Shown: one piece after another, positions 27,250 through 36,255 of the stretch
Position numbering within the stretch: position 1 is the first letter of the stretch
How the letters are laid out: every line of letters starts with the position of its first letter
From: Hyphomicrobiales bacterium
Lineage (GTDB): Bacteria; Pseudomonadota; Alphaproteobacteria; Rhizobiales; Rhizobiaceae
Assembly: GCA_900469955.1 (NCBI GenBank)
Contig: UBYX01000010.1
Span: 1 to 64,000 of the forward strand
Length of the DNA stretch: 64,000 bases
Reading direction: 5' to 3'
The notes under the pieces: generated by a model
Database searches by the model: none
What the model was told of the DNA's origin: nothing
Seen by the model: only the letters and a program-made list of their open reading frames with translations
Translations under genes and position numbers: made by a program

Positions 27250-28608
27250 TCAATGCATCGTCTTCGCGGGTTTTGCCGACGCTTCCTCATCCGGCTTGGC
27301 GGGCTGCGCTGCCGGCCCAGCGGCGGGCGTTTCGGCTTTTGCCGGAACAGCAGGGGTTTCCCCCCGCATTTTTGCGAGCCATGCAGCACCGGCGGCATCC
27401 GCACCGTTCGAACCGTCGGTTGGCGGCGGAGCCACCTCGGCATGGGCTGCCTCGGCGGGAGTGGGGTCGGAGCGTTTCTCGTCGGCGTCCGTCGACTTCG
27501 ACCAACGCTTGCCGCCTTCCGCTGCAGTCCTTGGTTCCGGAGCAGGCTGTTCAGGAGGAGCTTTGGCAGCCGGAGCGGCGGCCGCCTTTTCTGCAGGTTT
27601 TTCGCCCTCGCCGCTGCCGAAAATCATGCCTTTCACGGAAGCCAGGAAACCACCATCGTCCGCCTTCATAGCCTGTTCTGACGCGGCCGGTTCGGTCGCG
27701 TGCTCGTTCACTACAGCCTGTTTGCCACCGTGCTTCTGATCGCCGTGATCTTCGGTGGCAGCCTGGTCGCTTGCAGGCGCACCATGACCATCGGCGGGAG
27801 CCGGCGCATGGTCTGCAGCTTCTGTAACATGACCTTCCGCCGGTGCCGCCTTCTCGCCGGAACCGAAGAGCATGCCGGTTACGGAACCCAGCAAACCACC
27901 GCTTTCCTTGGCTGCGATCTCGTCGCCGTGCCCTTCGGCGGGCGCCTCGTGACCTCCGGCCGCCGGTTCTCCGCCATGTCCGCCCGACGACAGCTCGCCG
28001 TGCCCACCAACAGGTGCACCATGTGCCCCCTCCGGAACCGCAGCCACCGGTTCGACGCAGTCGGCATGATCGGTCAGCCGCGCCGTGACCGTCTCGACAT
28101 CCTCGACAGGCAGATCGATGCGCATGCCGTAATACTCGCCGCTCGCGTTGGCAGAACCGTCGAGATAGTAGGCGGAATAGACTGACGCGGCGGTCCCCTT
28201 CGGCATCTTGTCGGGATCAGGAATATAGATGACCTGCGCGCCGATCATCCGGCCGCGCATCAACGCCCGGTCCTTCGGTCCGGCCTTGTCGATCATCGCC
28301 ACCTGGACGAGATCGGCCTTCTCCTTTTCCTGCACCGCGCGGGCGACCCTCAGAGCGGTGCGAATACGCGCCATGCCGTCGCCGGGTTCTTCGCTGGTCA
28401 CGTATTTGCGGACCCAATAGCGTTGGTCGCGCTTGATCTTGATCGTCTCCAGAGAGGTGCATTCGAACCCGTTCATCTCCAGATAGGAGGGGCCGAGAAG
28501 CTTGTCCGCGCCAACGAAGACCGCTGCAGCGCCGCTGCCGCCGCCGAGCACGACAATGCCGCTCATGATCAGGATGAGCTTTTTCGAGAACCGGAACGTC
28601 AGACCCAT
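27250..28608 (-). CDS. Membrane-anchored His-rich protein with internal repeat, unknown function
   Basis: I do not recognise a named family. The 452-residue product has an N-terminal membrane anchor (about 9-36) and a conserved-looking folded domain (40-185, with YLEMNGFECTSLETIKI). A long Ala/Pro/Gly/Glu/His-rich tail follows. In the tail, 11 His residues lie between 196 and 303, mostly as GH or GHG. A 22-residue unit occurs twice (237-258 and 319-340, GG-L-SV-GM-FGSGE). It is divergent from sitA, with 257 bases between them. Metal binding in the periplasm is an attractive guess; nothing proves it. Confidence 0.72.
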   Translation of the reverse strand: MGLTFRFSKKLILIMSGIVVLGGGSGAAAVFVGADKLLGPSYLEMNGFECTSLETIKIKRDQRYWVRKYVTSEEPGDGMARIRTALRVARAVQEKEKADLVQVAMIDKAGPKDRALMRGRMIGAQVIYIPDPDKMPKGTAASVYSAYYLDGSANASGEYYGMRIDLPVEDVETVTARLTDHADCVEPVAAVPEGAHGAPVGGHGELSSGGHGGEPAAGGHEAPAEGHGDEIAAKESGGLLGSVTGMLFGSGEKAAPAEGHVTEAADHAPAPADGHGAPASDQAATEDHGDQKHGGKQAVVNEHATEPAASEQAMKADDGGFLASVKGMIFGSGEGEKPAEKAAAAPAAKAPPEQPAPEPRTAAEGGKRWSKSTDADEKRSDPTPAEAAHAEVAPPPTDGSNGADAAGAAWLAKMRGETPAVPAKAETPAAGPAAQPAKPDEEASAKPAKTMH

Positions 28609-28777
28609 TACTTACCGAGCTCCGGCATGATCGACCCCATTTTACGCAAAACACACACATGGAATATCGGCGGCATATTCCTCCATTCTTCTTGAGGAAG
28701 GTTTAAGCGGCAGCGTCTCTTTTCGCCCTTTGCGCCCTCTCGCGCTCGGCGGGTCGTCCCGTTCCGGCACTGGCCAG

Positions 28778-28795
28778 TTGCGAATGATTTGCAAT
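28778..28795 (+). promoter_or_regulatory. Mur-responsive sequence 1 upstream of sitA
   Basis: TTGCGAATGATTTGCAAT is a Fur-family type inverted repeat immediately upstream of a -35 TTGACA (28800-28805). It agrees with the manganese-responsive sites described for Mur in Rhizobium sit operons. Confidence 0.85.
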
Positions 28796-28799
28796 AGCA

Positions 28800-28827
28800 T
28801 TGACAGATGCGAAATCCTGACTAGGTT
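28800..28827 (+). promoter_or_regulatory. sitABCD promoter
   Basis: -35 TTGACA at 28800-28805, 16-base spacer, -10-like TAGGTT at 28822-28827. It is bracketed by the two Mur sites, so Mn-loaded Mur would block RNA polymerase. Confidence 0.6.
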
Positions 28828-28830
28828 AGA

Positions 28831-28848
28831 TTGCGAATGAATTGCAAC
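28831..28848 (+). promoter_or_regulatory. Mur-responsive sequence 2 upstream of sitA
   Basis: TTGCGAATGAATTGCAAC lies just after the -10. It matches site 1 at 16 of 18 positions. The tandem arrangement around the promoter is as known for rhizobial sitA. Confidence 0.85.
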
Positions 28849-28865
28849 AAGAGGTCTAACGCCGC

Positions 28866-29753
28866 ATGCTTCTCCGCAAATTCGCATTCATCGCAGCCGT
28901 TCTGGCGGGCCTGCCCGCTTTTGCTCAGGCGCAGGAAAAGCCCAAGGTGGTCACCACCTTCACCATCATCGCCGACATGGCGAAGAACGTCGCGGGAGAT
29001 GCAGCCGACGTGGAAAGCATCACCAAGGCGGGCGCCGAAATCCATAATTACCAACCGACCCCGCGCGACATCCTGCGCGCCCGCGATGCGGATCTGGTGC
29101 TGCGCAACGGGCTGAACCTCGAGCAATGGTTCGAGAAATTCCTGGCGAACCTTGGCGATGTGCCGAACGTCACCATCTCCGACGGCGTCGAGCCAATGTC
29201 GATCGCCGGCGGCGCCTATCAGGGCAAGCCGAACCCGCATGCCTGGATGTCGCCGGAAAACGCGGTGATCTACGTCGAGAATATCCGCAAGGGCCTGACG
29301 AAGATCGATCCGGCCCATGCCGATACGTATGCCGCCAATGCCAAGGCCTATACGGACAAGATCCGCGCTGCGGTCCAGCCGATCCGCGATGCGCTCGGCA
29401 AACTTCCGGAAGACCGCCGCTGGCTGGTGACGAGCGAAGGCGCCTTCTCCTATCTCGCCCGCGATTTCGGCCTCAAGGAACTCTATCTCTGGCCGGTGAA
29501 TGCCGACAGCCAAGGCACGCCGCAGCAGGTGCGCGAAGTCATCGACGCCATGCGCGAGCACCAGATCAAGGTCATTTTCAGCGAGAGCACGGTTTCCGAT
29601 AAGCCGGCGAAGCAGGTCGCATCCGAAACCGGCGCGACCTATGCAGGCGTCCTTTACGTCGACTCATTGAGCGAGGAAGGAGGACCGGTGCCGACCTATC
29701 TCGACCTGCTTCGGGTGACCACCGAAACAATCGCAAAAGGTCTTTCGCAATGA
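28866..29753 (+). CDS. sitA: Manganese ABC transporter substrate-binding protein SitA
   Basis: Periplasmic cluster A-I metal-binding protein, 295 residues. A signal peptide ([20 protein letters not shown], cleavage near AQA) is followed by the metal ligands expected in order: His in GAEIHNYQ, His in [10 protein letters not shown], Glu in [16 protein letters not shown] and Asp in [11 protein letters not shown]. This pattern is typical of Mn/Fe-binding SitA/PsaA proteins. First gene of sitABCD, with overlap of four bases with sitB. Two Mur boxes flank the promoter. Confidence 0.95.
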   Translation: MLLRKFAFIAAVLAGLPAFAQAQEKPKVVTTFTIIADMAKNVAGDAADVESITKAGAEIHNYQPTPRDILRARDADLVLRNGLNLEQWFEKFLANLGDVPNVTISDGVEPMSIAGGAYQGKPNPHAWMSPENAVIYVENIRKGLTKIDPAHADTYAANAKAYTDKIRAAVQPIRDALGKLPEDRRWLVTSEGAFSYLARDFGLKELYLWPVNADSQGTPQQVREVIDAMREHQIKVIFSESTVSDKPAKQVASETGATYAGVLYVDSLSEEGGPVPTYLDLLRVTTETIAKGLSQ

Positions 29754-30643
29754 TGATGGGCAAGACGACGCCGACAAGCGCCGGGCTGAAACTGGAAGAC
29801 GTGACGGTCGCTTATCGCAACGGGCTGACGGCGCTCAGGCATGCAAGCTTCGTCGTGCCGAAGGGAACCATCACCGCTCTCGTCGGCGTCAATGGCGCCG
29901 GCAAGTCCACGCTCTTCAAGGCGATCATGGGCTTCGTCACGCTCACCGAGGGGTCCGTCGAAATTCTCGGGATGCCGGCCCGGGAAGCTCTCCGCAAGAA
30001 CCTCGTCGCCTATGTGCCGCAGGCGGAAGAAGTAGACTGGAACTTCCCCGTTCTGGTCGAGGACGTGGTGATGATGGGCCGCTACGGCCACATGAATTTT
30101 CTGAGGATCCCCTCGCGCCACGACCACGACATGGTCACCCGGGCGCTTCAGCGGGTGAACATGGTGGATTATCGCAAGCGCCAGATCGGCGAACTCTCGG
30201 GCGGCCAGAGAAAGCGCGTCTTCCTCGCCCGGGCGCTCGCCCAGGAAGGACAGGTGATCCTGCTCGACGAACCCTTTACCGGCGTCGACGTGACGACGGA
30301 AGAACAGATCGTCGAACTTCTGCGGGCGCTGCGCGACGAAGGCAGGGTGATGCTGGTTTCCACCCACAATCTCGGCAGCGTGCCGGATTTCTGCGACCGC
30401 ACCGTTTTCGTGAAGGGCACCGTGCTTGCCTATGGCAAGACGGAGGACACGTTCACGGAAGCCAATCTGGAACTGGCCTTCGGCGGCGTGCTGCGCCACT
30501 TCATCCTCGGCGGCTCCGATCTCCACGACGATGCCGACGAACGCCGGGTCAAGGTCATCAGCGACGACGAACGGCCCTTCGTGACCTACGGCAATGGCAA
30601 GCAAAAAGCTCCGGTGAAGACAGATGCTCCAGACGCTCCTTGA
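29750..30643 (+). CDS. sitB: Manganese ABC transporter ATP-binding protein SitB
   Basis: ATPase of the Mn(II) importer, 297 residues. Walker [10 protein letters not shown], signature [16 protein letters not shown], Walker [14 protein letters not shown] and the H-loop STHNLG are all present. The ATG overlaps the sitA stop (ATGA). Three consecutive ATG codons open the gene, so the start could be any of them. The end overlaps sitC by 20 bases. Confidence 0.95.
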   Translation: MMMGKTTPTSAGLKLEDVTVAYRNGLTALRHASFVVPKGTITALVGVNGAGKSTLFKAIMGFVTLTEGSVEILGMPAREALRKNLVAYVPQAEEVDWNFPVLVEDVVMMGRYGHMNFLRIPSRHDHDMVTRALQRVNMVDYRKRQIGELSGGQRKRVFLARALAQEGQVILLDEPFTGVDVTTEEQIVELLRALRDEGRVMLVSTHNLGSVPDFCDRTVFVKGTVLAYGKTEDTFTEANLELAFGGVLRHFILGGSDLHDDADERRVKVISDDERPFVTYGNGKQKAPVKTDAPDAP

Positions 30644-31484
30644 GCCGTTCACCTACGGCTATATGCTGAACGCCATCTGGGTCAGCGCACTCGTCGGCGG
30701 CGTCTGCGGCTTCCTCTCCGCCTATCTGATGCTAAAGGGCTGGTCGCTGATCGGCGACGCTCTCTCCCATTCGATCGTTCCCGGCGTCGCGGGCGCCTAT
30801 ATGCTCGGCCTGCCCTTCTCGATCGGCGCCTTCCTGTCAGGCGGACTGGCGGCAGGCGCCATGCTGTTCCTCAACCAGCGCACGCGGTTGAAGGAAGACG
30901 CGATCATCGGCCTGATCTTCACCTCCTTCTTCGGCCTCGGCCTGTTCATGGTGTCGCTCTCGCCGACGTCGGTGAACATCCAGACGATCGTGCTCGGCAA
31001 CATTCTCGCCATCACGACCGCGGATACGATCCAGCTTGTCATCATCGGCGGTGTCAGCCTCGCGATCCTGGCGTTGAAGTGGAAGGACCTGATGGTGACC
31101 TTTTTCGACGAGAACCACGCGCGCACTATCGGCTTGAAACCCGATCTCCTGAAGATCCTGTTCTTCACCCTCCTCTCGGCGTCCACGGTCGCCGCGCTGC
31201 AGACCGTCGGCGCCTTCCTCGTCATCGCCATGGTGGTGACGCCGGGCGCAACCGCCTACCTTCTCACCGACCGTTTCGAGCGGCTGATCCTGATGGGGCT
31301 CGTCATCGGCGCCGCCACCAGTTTCGTCGGTGCCTATCTGAGCTACTTCCTCGATGGCGCGACGGGCGGCATCATCGTCGTGCTGCAGACGGCATTGTTC
31401 CTCGCCGCCTTCCTGTTCGCCCCGAAGCACGGCATGCTCGCCGCCCGCAAGCGGCTGCGCAAGACGCTGGAGGAAACCGCATGA
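30624..31484 (+). CDS. sitC: Manganese ABC transporter permease SitC
   Basis: Inner-membrane permease of the ABC-3 family, 286 residues, with about eight membrane segments. Typical sequences are [21 protein letters not shown], and [21 protein letters not shown] near the ATPase-contact region. It starts inside the 3' end of sitB and ends in a four-base overlap with sitD, so sitABCD is one tightly coupled operon. Confidence 0.94.
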   Translation: MLQTLLEPFTYGYMLNAIWVSALVGGVCGFLSAYLMLKGWSLIGDALSHSIVPGVAGAYMLGLPFSIGAFLSGGLAAGAMLFLNQRTRLKEDAIIGLIFTSFFGLGLFMVSLSPTSVNIQTIVLGNILAITTADTIQLVIIGGVSLAILALKWKDLMVTFFDENHARTIGLKPDLLKILFFTLLSASTVAALQTVGAFLVIAMVVTPGATAYLLTDRFERLILMGLVIGAATSFVGAYLSYFLDGATGGIIVVLQTALFLAAFLFAPKHGMLAARKRLRKTLEETA

Positions 31485-32314
31485 GCGAGACCCTTGAACT
31501 GGCCCTCCTGCCCTTCCAGCTTCCCTTCATGCAATCTGCGTTCATCGTGACGCTGATGATCGCGGTGCCGATGGCGATCCTTTCCTGCTTCCTGGTGCTG
31601 AAGGGCTGGTCCCTGATGGGGGATGCCGTCTCCCATGCCGTGCTGCCGGGAGTCGTCATCGCCTATGTTCTGGCGATCCCGCTCTCCGTCGGCGCTTTCG
31701 CGGCCGGGATGATCTGCGCGCTCGCAACCGGCTTCCTGAAGGAAAACAGCCGGATCAAGGAGGATACGGTCCTCGGCATCGTCTTTTCCGGCATGTTCGG
31801 GCTGGGCCTCGTGCTCTACGTGAAAGTGCAGTCCGACGTGCATCTCGATCACATCCTGTTCGGCGACATGCTGGGCCTCCTCCCTTCGGACCTCATCGAG
31901 ACGGGCTTGATTTCGCTCGCCGCGACCCTGTTCCTCGTAATCCTGCGCAAGGATCTGCTGGTCCATTCCTTCGACGAGCAGCATGCAAAGGCGATCGGCC
32001 TGCCGACGCGCCTGCTGCACTACGGATTGCTGGCGGTGCTTTCCCTGGCCGTGGTGGGCGCGCTGAAAGCTGTCGGCATCATCCTTTCCGTCGCCATGCT
32101 GGTCGCGCCGGGCGCCATTGCCTTCCTGCTTACCCGCCGCTTCACGGCTATGCTGGTGACGGCGGTGGCGATCGCGGTCGGCGCCTCGGTTTGCGGCATC
32201 TACCTGAGCTTCCTCGTCGACAGCGCCCCGGCCCCGACCATCGTGCTCCTGATGACAGCCCTGTTCATCCTGGCCTTCCTCAAGACCACACTGACGCCGC
32301 GCGCCGCTGTCTGA
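31481..32314 (+). CDS. sitD: Manganese ABC transporter permease SitD
   Basis: Second ABC-3 permease, 277 residues, paralogous to SitC (GWSLMGDAVSHAVLPGVVIAY; VGIILSVAMLVAPGAIAFLLTRR). It probably forms a heterodimer with SitC. GGAGGAAACCGC precedes the ATG. It is the last gene of the operon; the downstream MarR gene has its own operator. Confidence 0.94.
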   Translation: MSETLELALLPFQLPFMQSAFIVTLMIAVPMAILSCFLVLKGWSLMGDAVSHAVLPGVVIAYVLAIPLSVGAFAAGMICALATGFLKENSRIKEDTVLGIVFSGMFGLGLVLYVKVQSDVHLDHILFGDMLGLLPSDLIETGLISLAATLFLVILRKDLLVHSFDEQHAKAIGLPTRLLHYGLLAVLSLAVVGALKAVGIILSVAMLVAPGAIAFLLTRRFTAMLVTAVAIAVGASVCGIYLSFLVDSAPAPTIVLLMTALFILAFLKTTLTPRAAV

Positions 32315-32339
32315 ACTTTGCACTTGCGCAGCCATAGTC

Positions 32340-32355
32340 GCGGGTATATACCCGC
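32340..32355. promoter_or_regulatory. MarR operator 1
   Basis: GCGGGTATATACCCGC is a perfect 16-bp palindrome ending four bases before the MarR start codon. A related site occurs in front of the next gene. Confidence 0.8.
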
Positions 32356-32359
32356 AGCT

Positions 32360-32761
32360 ATGCCAAATGAAACCTGCCACTGCATTGTCCTGCGCCAAGC
32401 CTCCCGGAAGGTCTCGTCCTATTACGACGAGGCGCTTGCGCCGCTCGGCGTGAATATCGGTCAGTTCAGCCTGCTGCGCAACATCAAGCGGCTGGAACCG
32501 GTCTCGCTCACCGAACTCGCCGGCAAGGTGGACCTCGACCGATCGACGGTCGGCCGCAATACCAAGGTCCTGGAGCGCATGGGCCTCGTTGCGATCGGTC
32601 ACGGCGAAGACCAGCGCGAGGCAATGCTGACACTGACGGAAAAAGGCCGCGAGCTGCTGACGGAAGGCGCTCCCCTCTGGGATGGCGTTCAGGAGGATAT
32701 CGAAGTCCGGCTCGGGCCTGAGAAGACGAAGCAGCTTCTGGAGCTGCTCGCGGAGCTCTGA
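32360..32761 (+). CDS. MarR family transcriptional regulator
   Basis: A 133-residue winged-helix repressor: FSLLRNIKRLEPVSLTELAGKV, DLDRSTVGRNTKVLERMGLV (recognition helix) and the wing GHGEDQREAMLTLTEKG. The N-terminus has CHC at residues 6-8 (MPNETCHCIVLRQ), so thiol or electrophile sensing is possible. Start at 32360, because the longer reading runs through the operator. A related palindrome precedes the downstream MFS gene, so it likely controls itself and that transporter. Confidence 0.9.
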   Translation: MPNETCHCIVLRQASRKVSSYYDEALAPLGVNIGQFSLLRNIKRLEPVSLTELAGKVDLDRSTVGRNTKVLERMGLVAIGHGEDQREAMLTLTEKGRELLTEGAPLWDGVQEDIEVRLGPEKTKQLLELLAEL

Positions 32762-32775
32762 TTTTTTATTCGAAA

Positions 32776-32791
32776 GCGGGCATATACCCAT
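32776..32791. promoter_or_regulatory. MarR operator 2 (in front of MFS gene)
   Basis: GCGGGCATATACCCAT matches operator 1 at 13 of 16 positions, keeping GGG and ATATACCC. It is 44 bases upstream of the MFS start. Confidence 0.7.
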
Positions 32792-32834
32792 AAAATACGC
32801 TGCAGGTGCGGCGATAGAGGAAAGGGAACAAGTC

Positions 32835-34130
32835 ATGATCTCCACCAGCGCCGCCCGATGGATGGCCGGCAGAAACCTTCACTACGGATGGGTGGTCGCC
32901 GCCACCACCTTCCTGACCATGCTGGCGACCGCTGGCGCCATGGGTTCGGCCGGCGTGATGATCCAGCCGCTGCACCAGGAATTCGGCTGGGACATCGCCG
33001 ACATCTCCTCGGCCATGGCCGTTCGTCTCGTCCTCTTCGGCCTACTCGGCCCCTTCGCCGCCGCCTTCATGAACCATTTCGGCGTCCGGCAGGTCGTCTC
33101 CTTCGCACTCGCCTTGATCATGGGCGGCCTCGTCGTTTCACTGTTCATGACCGAGGTCTGGCAGCTCGTGGTGTTATGGGGCGTGGTGATCGGCGTCGGA
33201 ACCGGGATGACGGCGCTGGTGCTCGGCGCCACCGTCGCGACCCGCTGGTTCTCGCAGCGCCGCGGCCTCGTCGTCGGCCTGATGACGGCGAGCAACGCCA
33301 CCGGTCAGCTCGTCTTCCTGCCGCTCCTCGCCGCACTCACCGAAGCCTATGGCTGGCGCACTGCGCTGACGCTCACCGTGGCCGTCATCGCCGCGGCCAT
33401 GCTGCTGGTACTGCTTCTAATGCGCGACTATCCCGCCGATGTCGGCCTGCCGGCCTATGGCGACACCGCCATCTCCAAGCCGCCGAAGCAGGACCATAAG
33501 CTTCTGGCGACGCTCGTCTCGCCGCTCGTGGCGCTCCGCGAGGCGAGCGGCAGCGCCACGTTCTGGGTGCTGTTCGGTACGTTCTTTGTCTGCGGATTGT
33601 CCACCAACGGCCTCATCCAGACGCACTGGATCTCGATCTGCGGCGATTTCGGCATGGCTGCGGTGACGGCCGCGAGCACGCTTGCGGTGATCGGCATCTT
33701 TGACTTCTTCGGCACGATCTTCGCCGGCTGGCTCTCCGATCGCTACGACAATCGCTGGCTGCTCTTCTGGTTCTACGGCCTGCGCGGCCTGTCCTTGATC
33801 TACCTGTCGCTTTCGGGCTTCAGCTTCGTGGAACTGTCGGTCTTTGCGATCTTTTATGGCCTGGATTGGGTGGCGACCGTGCCCCCGACCGTCAAGATCG
33901 CCGCGGAGAAGTTCGGCCGCGAGAAGGCGGGCCTCGTGTTCGGCTGGGTATTCGCGGGCCACCAGATCGGCGCGGCAACCGCTGCCTTCGGCGCCGGTTT
34001 CTTCAAGAGCGACTTCAACACCTACATGCCCGCGCTCCAGATTGCCGGCGTCATGTGCATGTTCGCAGCCGTCTCGGTTCTCCTGCTGCGGAAGCCCGGC
34101 TCGGCCATGCCGGTGCCCCAGGCGGCCTGA
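32835..34130 (+). CDS. MFS transporter controlled by the adjacent MarR
   Basis: Inner-membrane transporter of 431 residues with 12 predicted membrane segments and a central cytoplasmic loop (about 200-225). NLHYGWVVAATTFLTML at the N-terminus and the motif A-like GWLSDRYDNRWLL are visible. It resembles the monocarboxylate/oxalate-formate-like MFS group rather than drug exporters, so the substrate is open. The start has GAGGAAAGGGAACAAGTC upstream. It lies 73 bases after the MarR gene, with an operator copy between them. Confidence 0.87.
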   Translation: MISTSAARWMAGRNLHYGWVVAATTFLTMLATAGAMGSAGVMIQPLHQEFGWDIADISSAMAVRLVLFGLLGPFAAAFMNHFGVRQVVSFALALIMGGLVVSLFMTEVWQLVVLWGVVIGVGTGMTALVLGATVATRWFSQRRGLVVGLMTASNATGQLVFLPLLAALTEAYGWRTALTLTVAVIAAAMLLVLLLMRDYPADVGLPAYGDTAISKPPKQDHKLLATLVSPLVALREASGSATFWVLFGTFFVCGLSTNGLIQTHWISICGDFGMAAVTAASTLAVIGIFDFFGTIFAGWLSDRYDNRWLLFWFYGLRGLSLIYLSLSGFSFVELSVFAIFYGLDWVATVPPTVKIAAEKFGREKAGLVFGWVFAGHQIGAATAAFGAGFFKSDFNTYMPALQIAGVMCMFAAVSVLLLRKPGSAMPVPQAA

Positions 34131-34143
34131 TCCACAGACAACG

Positions 34144-34174
34144 TTCCGGCGGCCAATCTCCATGGTCGCCGGAA
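34144..34174 (+). terminator. Hairpin after the MFS gene, possible terminator
   Basis: TTCCGGCGGCC pairs with GGTCGCCGGAA (11 bp with one G-T pair). There is no U-run, so it may be a processing or stability element rather than a terminator. Confidence 0.4.
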
Positions 34175-34240
34175 AGCCGCATTGCAAAGTGCGGATCGGG
34201 CGGGATATGACATGGTGTAACTTTCCCGACGGGAGGCATC

Positions 34241-35038
34241 ATGTCGTCGATTACCTCGGGCAATGCCGAACAATATGCCGACAGCCGCAAGCTTGCGGCC
34301 CGAGGTCGTCTCAACAGCGAATACACGATCGCCGCAACCGGCTGGTTTCCCTGGGTCGCCCGGCAGCTTCCTCTCCGCCCCGGGGACCGTGTCCTCGACA
34401 TCGGCTGCGGCCCGGCCTGGTTCTGGGCGTCGGTCGTCCAGGAGGTCCCGGAAAACCTCGACCTGACGCTCGCCGATCAATCCTCCGGCATGGTCGCCGA
34501 AGCGGTGGAACGCTGCCGCCCCCTGCCCTTCGGATCGGTGACCGGCCATCAGGCAGACGCAGCAGCCCTCCCTTTCGAAGGTGGATCCTTCGACGCCGTC
34601 ATCGCCATGCACATGCTCTATCACCTGGCTGATCCAGCCGTCGCGATCGCCGAGATGTCGCGCGTGCTGAAGCCAGGCGGCGTGCTTGCGGTGACGACCA
34701 ACGGCGTCGGCAACATGCGCGAAATCTACGCCCTGACCACCGCCCTCGGCAGCCCACCAGTCGATCCGGGCGGTGCAGCCTTCGGTTACGAAAAGGCCGA
34801 GGCGATGATGCGTGGCGAGTTCGGAAACATCACCTTCTCCGAACATCCGGCCCGGATGCTGATCACCGAACCCGACGACGTTTTCCTGGCGCTAACCTCC
34901 TATCCGCCGGGAGACCGAGCGAGCGAAGCCCAACTTGCCGCCCTCCGCGAAGCGATCGCCAAGGCTTTCGAAGGAGGCAACGGCATGCTGGAAGTCAGCA
35001 AGGAGACCGCCCTGTTTCTCAGCAGAAAGCGGGCCTGA
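34241..35038 (+). CDS. Class I SAM-dependent methyltransferase
   Basis: Cytoplasmic methyltransferase, 265 residues. Motif I is DRVLDIGCGPAWFW; an acidic loop LTLADQSSGMV and the AIAMHMLYHLAD and LKPGGVLAVTTNGVGN strands follow, the pattern of the Methyltransf_11 (UbiE-like) family. Substrate unknown. GACGGGAGGCATC precedes the ATG. It is convergent with the transaldolase gene and shares a strong bidirectional terminator with it. Confidence 0.9.
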   Translation: MSSITSGNAEQYADSRKLAARGRLNSEYTIAATGWFPWVARQLPLRPGDRVLDIGCGPAWFWASVVQEVPENLDLTLADQSSGMVAEAVERCRPLPFGSVTGHQADAAALPFEGGSFDAVIAMHMLYHLADPAVAIAEMSRVLKPGGVLAVTTNGVGNMREIYALTTALGSPPVDPGGAAFGYEKAEAMMRGEFGNITFSEHPARMLITEPDDVFLALTSYPPGDRASEAQLAALREAIAKAFEGGNGMLEVSKETALFLSRKRA

Positions 35039-35043
35039 AAAGC

Positions 35044-35074
35044 AAAAAGGCCCGTCGCGGGACGGGCCTTTTTT
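35044..35074. terminator. Bidirectional terminator between methyltransferase and tal
   Basis: AAAAAGGCCCGTC (35044-35056) pairs with GACGGGCCTTTTTT (35061-35074) around GCGG. A- and T-runs on both sides make it effective for both convergent transcripts. Confidence 0.9.
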
Positions 35075-35092
35075 CATGCCGGCGGTGGAATA

Positions 35093-36058
35093 TCAGGCGG
35101 CGGCGAGCGTCAGTTCCTTGCGGACCATGGTCCGCAGCGCGACGAGATCCTTCGCAAAGGCGCGGATGCCTTCGGAGAGCTTCTCAGTCGCCATGGCGTC
35201 CTCGTTCAGCATCCAGCGGAACTGTTTTTCGTTCAGCGACTGCAGCGGCTCGGCCTTGAAGGTCTCCGGCAAGAGCTTTCGCTCGAGTTTGCCGGTGTCC
35301 TTGTCGAGCTCGTCGAGCAGCGCCGGGCTGATCGTCAGGCGGTCGCAGCCGGCAAGGGCTTCGATCTCGCCCGCATTGCGGAAGGACGCCCCCATGACGA
35401 TCGTCGGGATGCCATTTGCCTTGTAGTAGTTGTAGATCTGGCGGACGGAAAGCACGCCCGGATCGGTCTCGGCGGTATAGTCTTGGCCGGTCGACTTCTT
35501 GAACCAGTCGAGGATGCGGCCGACGAAAGGCGAGATCAGGAATACCTTGGCCTCGGCGCAGGCGATCGCCTGGGCCTGGCTGAAGAGAAGCGTCAGGTTG
35601 CAGTCGATGCCTTCCGTCTGCAGCACTTCGGCGGCGCGGATGCCTTCCCAGGTGGAAGCGAGCTTGATCAGGATACGGTCGCGCTCGATGCCGCGCTCCT
35701 TGTAGGCGGCAATGATAGAATGCGCTTTGGCGATCGACGCTTCCGTGTCGAAGGAGAGATCCGCATCGACTTCGGTCGAGACGCGGCCCGGAACCAGCTC
35801 GGCAAGCGCCGCACCGACATCGATCGCCAGACGGTCGGCGACCGCAGACACGACCGCATCATCCTGGCCGCCCTGCTTGCGGCCCCAGGCGATTGCTTCC
35901 TTCACCTTGTCGGCGAAGATCGGCGTGCCGAGCGCCTTCAAGACGATCGTCGGGTTGGTGGTGCAATCCACGGGTTTCAGGCGGGCAACCGCCTCGATAT
36001 CGCCGGTATCGGCAACGACCGTGGTCATGGAACGAAGCTGCTCTAGTTTCGACGTCAT
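35093..36058 (-). CDS. tal: Transaldolase (TalB type)
   Basis: Transfers a dihydroxyacetone unit in the non-oxidative pentose phosphate pathway; cytoplasmic. 321 residues: [15 protein letters not shown] at the N-terminus, the Schiff-base Lys in [17 protein letters not shown], and [18 protein letters not shown]. It links naturally to xylulose 5-phosphate made by the xylAB region and to the polyol operon, but it is a separate transcription unit. It diverges from a SorC-type regulator. Confidence 0.96.
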   Translation of the reverse strand: MTSKLEQLRSMTTVVADTGDIEAVARLKPVDCTTNPTIVLKALGTPIFADKVKEAIAWGRKQGGQDDAVVSAVADRLAIDVGAALAELVPGRVSTEVDADLSFDTEASIAKAHSIIAAYKERGIERDRILIKLASTWEGIRAAEVLQTEGIDCNLTLLFSQAQAIACAEAKVFLISPFVGRILDWFKKSTGQDYTAETDPGVLSVRQIYNYYKANGIPTIVMGASFRNAGEIEALAGCDRLTISPALLDELDKDTGKLERKLLPETFKAEPLQSLNEKQFRWMLNEDAMATEKLSEGIRAFAKDLVALRTMVRKELTLAAA

Positions 36059-36192
36059 CCGAATATTCCTCGTTGGAAACTTAGGTCATCCACTCATAAC
36101 CTGAACGCCTGTCGCGGGAATTTGCTCCTCCGGCGCGTAGAGAGACTATCGACCTTCCGTGGTTAAGAAGTCAAGACATTTGTCATTCTGAA

Positions 36193-36221
36193 TTGACATA
36201 TGTTTCATCTGAGCCAATTAT
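36193..36221 (+). promoter_or_regulatory. Promoter of the SorC-type regulator
   Basis: -35 TTGACA at 36193-36198, 17-base spacer, -10 AATTAT at 36216-36221. The predicted transcript starts near 36228, just before the GGAGG at 36247. The longest reading frame of the gene begins at this same TTG, so that start must be wrong if this is the promoter. Confidence 0.6.
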
Positions 36222-36255
36222 CAAGGCACCTGTTCCCGATCTTTTCGGAGGCCCG

